NCBI GenBank assembly: GCA_910578995.1
Contig: CAJTSY010000001.1
Span: 48,257-112,256 of the forward strand
Source of the DNA: an uncultured Acetatifactor sp.
GTDB lineage: Bacteria > Bacillota > Clostridia > Lachnospirales > Lachnospiraceae
Length of the DNA: 64,000 bases
Reading direction: 5' to 3'
Below, piece by piece: positions 61,005 to 64,000 of this stretch. How positions within the stretch are numbered: the stretch's first letter is position 1; every line of letters starts with the position of its first letter. The notes under the pieces were generated by a model. It had not been told where the DNA came from and made no database searches. It was given only the letters and a program-made list of their open reading frames with translations. Made by a program: the position numbers and the translations under genes.

Positions 61005-61252
61005 CTGCGGCCTCCTGTCTTTGATTCTGTTTTGCTTCCTGACAATCATAGCATACAGGAAAGCAGGGCATTTTTCTTGACGGAAAGTGCGGTGTGTAAT
61101 TTCTGAGGAAGGATCAGGCACTTCATAACGAAATCCTGCCCGCTGTGGCAAAATTTCGGTTCCGGCTTATCCGGGTTAGGATAAATATACACCCTGTAAG
61201 GCATTTTTAACAGGAAAAAATGAATGATATGATAGCAAATGTCAGGAAGATT

Positions 61253-61261
61253 TGTTATAAT
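61253..61261 (+). promoter_or_regulatory. Extended -10 promoter for the orphan response regulator
   Basis: TGtTATAAT at 61253-61261, with no good -35. The 340-bp divergent region 61005-61344 also must hold the AraC-gene promoter, which I could not place; no other gene is visible there. Confidence 0.5.
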
Positions 61262-61344
61262 AATGAAGCGGAAGCATGGAATATGCAGGAACAGTTTTTC
61301 CAAAAAATGTAAGAAAATGGCGGAAACCAGGTATGATATCAGAC

Positions 61345-62121
61345 ATGACAAAGATTATGATAATAGAAGACGATCCTATAACGCGCGGCGAACTGGCCCT
61401 GCTTTTGGAAAATGAAGGTTATCAAACCCTGGCTGTCACGGATTTCACGGATATAATCCCGCAGTTCATCGCTTTCAACTCGCAGAACCCGGCACAGGCT
61501 TGCGGACTCCATGCCCATGGAGCACAGGGTCAGTCCCCTGACTCCCGCGGCCATACAGCACAGGCACAGCCCTCCGGTTCCTGCGGCCTTGTACTGCTTG
61601 ACCTGGGACTTCCGGAAAAGGACGGGTTTACCATATGTATGGAAATCCGCCGGATATCCCAGGTGCCCATCCTCTTCCTCACCAGCCGGGACTCCGCCCT
61701 GGACGAGCTCCAGGCGCTGAACCTGGGCGGCGACGACTATATCTCCAAACCTTACAATATCCCCCTGCTTCTGGCGCACATCAAAGCCCTTCTGCGCCGG
61801 GCCTCCGGCGGAGTACGGGAACCGGACATGCTGCAGACAGGCGGGCTTTCCCTCTGTTTATCCCGTGGAACGGCATCCGCCGGGGGCAGGAGCGTGGAGC
61901 TGACCCGGAACGAACTGCGGATCCTGGTTCATCTCATGCGGCATCCCGGCGAAATCGTCTCCCGGGCGGATCTGATTGACGCTTTATGGGATGATCATAT
62001 TTATATTGACGATAACACATTGAGCGTGAACGTGACGCGTCTCCGGGGAAAGCTGGCGGAGCTTGGCCTTCCGGATTATATTAAGACGAGACGGGGGATG
62101 GGATACCAGGCTTCGCCTTAA
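61345..62121 (+). CDS. OmpR-family response regulator with expanded receiver domain
   Basis: 258 residues from ATG 61345 (an in-frame ATG at 61333 is possible). Receiver with acidic pair EDD (8-10), phospho-acceptor Asp86 in LLDLGLP, Thr/Ser in LTSRD and Lys in YISKPYN; winged helix at about 160-258 ending TRRGMGYQAS. The aspartate normally falls near residue 52; here about 32 residues rich in Ala/Gln/Gly/His/Ser are inserted after helix 2 (about 46-79). No kinase is adjacent in the usual position; the AgrC-type kinase 0.6 kb downstream is of another class. Confidence 0.9.
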   Translation: MTKIMIIEDDPITRGELALLLENEGYQTLAVTDFTDIIPQFIAFNSQNPAQACGLHAHGAQGQSPDSRGHTAQAQPSGSCGLVLLDLGLPEKDGFTICMEIRRISQVPILFLTSRDSALDELQALNLGGDDYISKPYNIPLLLAHIKALLRRASGGVREPDMLQTGGLSLCLSRGTASAGGRSVELTRNELRILVHLMRHPGEIVSRADLIDALWDDHIYIDDNTLSVNVTRLRGKLAELGLPDYIKTRRGMGYQASP

Positions 62122-62294
62122 TCCTTTTCCCGTTTGATCCAGGCGTCATAGACAAACATGGCGCAGATGGCTGAGGGCGCCGCCATCACAGTGGAATTTA
62201 AGTCGACGCCCATCTGATTGCAGACGATATTGATTATCATATTGATGACTACTACGCCCACCATTACAATAATTCCTTTTAGCAAATGATTCAT
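62118..62294 (-). CDS. Small (58-residue) two-helix membrane protein
   Basis: 58 residues, start MNHLLKGIIVMVGVVV, two hydrophobic helices (about 4-26, 30-50) and a charged end WIKREKD. A strong RBS (GGAAGGAGATATAAAGTT before ATG) and an upstream promoter-like pair support expression. Its stop overlaps the end of the convergent response-regulator gene by 4 bp. It has no leader or cysteine pattern of an AgrD peptide. Function unknown. Confidence 0.75.
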   Translation of the reverse strand: MNHLLKGIIVMVGVVVINMIINIVCNQMGVDLNSTVMAAPSAICAMFVYDAWIKREKD

Positions 62295-62338
62295 AACTTT
62301 ATATCTCCTTCCCGAAATAAAAATATTTGGCACGAGAC

Positions 62339-62369
62339 AGTATATCAAAGAAAACAGCAATTTTGCCAA
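62339..62369 (-). promoter_or_regulatory. Possible promoter of the 58-residue gene
   Basis: Minus-strand TTGGCA (62364-62369), 19-bp spacer, TATACT (62339-62344), about 45 bp before the start. The interval 62295-62691 contains only this and the divergent agrC-type promoter; I see no further gene. Confidence 0.4.
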
Positions 62370-62621
62370 AACCGTCATAAAATGCCTGAATTCACGAATA
62401 AACGCGTTTTTACTTCTGCAAAATATGCGCTTATTCTGCATTTTTGTTGTCGCCCGTTGTTCCTCCTTAATGGCAACGCTGTTACTATATTTGATTTTGA
62501 GATGCGAAAGAACTCGAAGCCGAGGTTATGCAGTTGGTGTAATCAATCATATCATACTACGTTTGTTTATCTGTTTGTTCAGCCGAACTAGCATTTATTC
62601 GACATTTCCATGAAGCGGCGC

Positions 62622-62650
62622 TTGATACAAAGCCTCAAATACAGTATAAT
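62622..62650 (+). promoter_or_regulatory. Promoter of the AgrC-type kinase gene
   Basis: TTGATA (62622-62627), 17-bp spacer, TATAAT (62645-62650), about 40 bp before the start codon. Confidence 0.8.
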
Positions 62651-62691
62651 CAGGTGAGTAAAAGAAATACCCGAAAGGATGAACCTGTAAA

Positions 62692-63981
62692 ATGCTGCTC
62701 TCTTTTTTCCTGCTTGCCCTTGCTATCCACAATGTGTGGCCCAAACGCATGAGCCTGAAAACCTTTGCCGCTCTCTATACACTGCTGTTGCTAGCCGGAA
62801 TTCCCGTTAGGTTCCTGGCCTGTGTCCCCTATGGCCTGTTCGGGATCCTTGGGGTGGTCTGTATATTCGGACTGGTAACCGGCCGGGATACCGCGCCCCA
62901 GAATGTCTGTATGGGTATGATCGGATTTGTGCTTACCGCCATAACGGAAGATTTCCTGGCCTTTTTTCTAAATACGCTGATTCCCCCGGCCTTATCAGAC
63001 CGGCAGTATGTCTTTTTCGGCGTGGGGCTGATCCGCATTCTGCTGTTTTATTTTATTACCCTGCTCTGCGGCAGACTGTTTAAGAAATTATTGCTGACGG
63101 GCAAAGGGATTTTGCGCTTTCAGCAGACATGGTATCTGATAGACGCCGCACTGCTTCTCCTTGTAACCATCTATCTGTTCGACGACCTGATCCCGGGACA
63201 GGATGGTTCTATAGGCAGGATGATCTATAATAACATTTTACATATTTCAGGGTATCTGCTTGTTATGCTGTTCCTGTTTCTGGCCCTGCGCCGTTCTTAT
63301 CAGGAACAGATACAGGCCCAGGTAAAGCAGAAAGCCCTAGAGAATCTGCAGGACTACACCCGCAATCTGGAAACCATGTATAATGGCCTGCGCTCTTTTA
63401 AGCATGATTATATCAACATTCTGCTCTCCCTGTCCGGCTATGTCGAAAACGGCGATATGGAGGAATTAAAGAACTATTTTGAGAGCAAAATCTTCCCCAC
63501 GAAGAATCTGATCGCGCAGGGTGATTACAGACTGAACCAGCTTGGAAACATCGATGTATTGGAGATCAAAAGCCTGCTTTCCGCCAAAATGATCTACGCC
63601 CATGAATCAGGGTTCGATGTCACCATTGATATTCCCGACAGGGTGGAGTATTTTCCCATGGACACCGTGGATCTTGCCAGGATACTGGGAATCTTTTTAG
63701 ACAATGCCATCGAGGCCTCGCTCACAGCGCAACAGCCGCAGATAGGCTTAAATATCATCCGGACCGAGGCCGGCGTATCGATTATCATAAACAACCGCTT
63801 TCAGGACAACGGCGTGGAACTGCATAGATTAAAGCAAAAAGGCTTCAGCACTAAGGCGGGGCATCAGGGAATCGGACTATCCAATGCCCGGGAGATCATC
63901 GGTTCCTATGACAATGTACTGTTGGAAACAACCATGCGGGACGGCTGTTTCATTCAGCATATGGAGCTTGCCGCCAGGTGA
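62692..63981 (+). CDS. AgrC-type (GHKL) sensor histidine kinase
   Basis: 429 residues. Six hydrophobic helices fill 1-200, followed by a short coiled coil (205-230), the dimerisation helix with phospho-acceptor His238 (LRSFKHDYIN), and a GHKL ATPase with N-box Asn338 (GIFLDNAIEAS) and GIGLSNAREI. This is the HPK10/AgrC class that senses secreted peptides and signals to a LytTR-type regulator. The stop at 63979-63981 overlaps a GTG that may begin the next gene (VSMTNRY...), which runs off the window, perhaps its regulator. No agrB/agrD is seen upstream. Confidence 0.93.
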   Translation: MLLSFFLLALAIHNVWPKRMSLKTFAALYTLLLLAGIPVRFLACVPYGLFGILGVVCIFGLVTGRDTAPQNVCMGMIGFVLTAITEDFLAFFLNTLIPPALSDRQYVFFGVGLIRILLFYFITLLCGRLFKKLLLTGKGILRFQQTWYLIDAALLLLVTIYLFDDLIPGQDGSIGRMIYNNILHISGYLLVMLFLFLALRRSYQEQIQAQVKQKALENLQDYTRNLETMYNGLRSFKHDYINILLSLSGYVENGDMEELKNYFESKIFPTKNLIAQGDYRLNQLGNIDVLEIKSLLSAKMIYAHESGFDVTIDIPDRVEYFPMDTVDLARILGIFLDNAIEASLTAQQPQIGLNIIRTEAGVSIIINNRFQDNGVELHRLKQKGFSTKAGHQGIGLSNAREIIGSYDNVLLETTMRDGCFIQHMELAAR

Positions 63982-64000
63982 GCATGACCAACAGGTACTT

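Noticed and set aside
62425..62613. 62-codon plus-strand frame as an AgrD-like peptide gene
   Set aside because: No RBS, no amphipathic leader or acidic tail pattern, and codon use is not gene-like.

Overview
The window looks like one continuous chromosomal segment from an anaerobic, endospore-forming, fairly GC-rich Clostridia, most likely a member of the Lachnospiraceae. This rests on the conserved gene order (yqfC-yqfD-phoH-ybeY; yceD-rpmF-plsX-acpP-rnc-smc-ftsY), a ferredoxin-rich monomeric [FeFe]-hydrogenase, indolepyruvate:ferredoxin oxidoreductase, and AGGAGG-type ribosome binding sites throughout. Almost every gene is on the minus strand. The plus-strand genes are a BFD-like ferredoxin (33.2 kb), a small lipoprotein (41.8 kb) and two signalling genes at the right end. 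I see no rRNA, tRNA, phage, insertion sequence or CRISPR array.

Layout. 0-1.2 kb: ffh (cut by the window edge) and ylxM, with their own promoter. 1.2-2.15 kb: frameshifted gene debris. 2.15-8.95 kb: a translationally coupled five-gene set of response regulator, histidine kinase, lipoprotein, ABC ATPase and a large fused ABC permease. 9-11.4 kb: a YitT protein and threonine ammonia-lyase. 11.5-19 kb: ftsY, smc, rnc, acpP, plsX, rpmF and yceD behind a strong promoter. The usual ftsY-ylxM-ffh neighbourhood is therefore split by about 10 kb of accessory genes. 19-25 kb: an acetyltransferase, the hydrogenase, two FAD proteins and a BofC-like protein. 25-30 kb: a flippase-like protein and the ybeY-phoH-yqfD-yqfC set. 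30-37 kb: nucleoside phosphorylase, spore-type LysM/GH18 protein, endonuclease III, RecD2 and DegV. 36.7-41.6 kb: acetolactate synthase (ilvN, ilvB) and a cobalamin methionine synthase without a reactivation domain. 41.7-43.6 kb: small envelope proteins. 43.7-48.2 kb: the aryl-pyruvate oxidation operon iorA-iorB-paaK-ACT. 48.3-52 kb: ruvB, a flavodoxin, ruvA and a MATE exporter. 52.3-54.4 kb: leuC and leuD. 54.4-59.2 kb: sugar-related genes (Gfo/Idh oxidoreductase, manA, ROK kinase) mixed with two decayed genes. 59.4-64 kb: an AraC-type regulator with a long C-terminal domain, an orphan OmpR-type regulator, a 58-residue membrane protein and an AgrC-type kinase.

The most interesting points are the coupled two-component/lipoprotein/ABC system placed inside the conserved SRP-cell-division block, and a recurring class of short tandem repeats (21, 36, 38, 39 and about 43 bp). 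These repeats sit inside signalling and envelope genes or just beside genes, several in frame, so they could change protein length without breaking the gene. Functions are assigned by family recognition from motifs only; no database search was possible.
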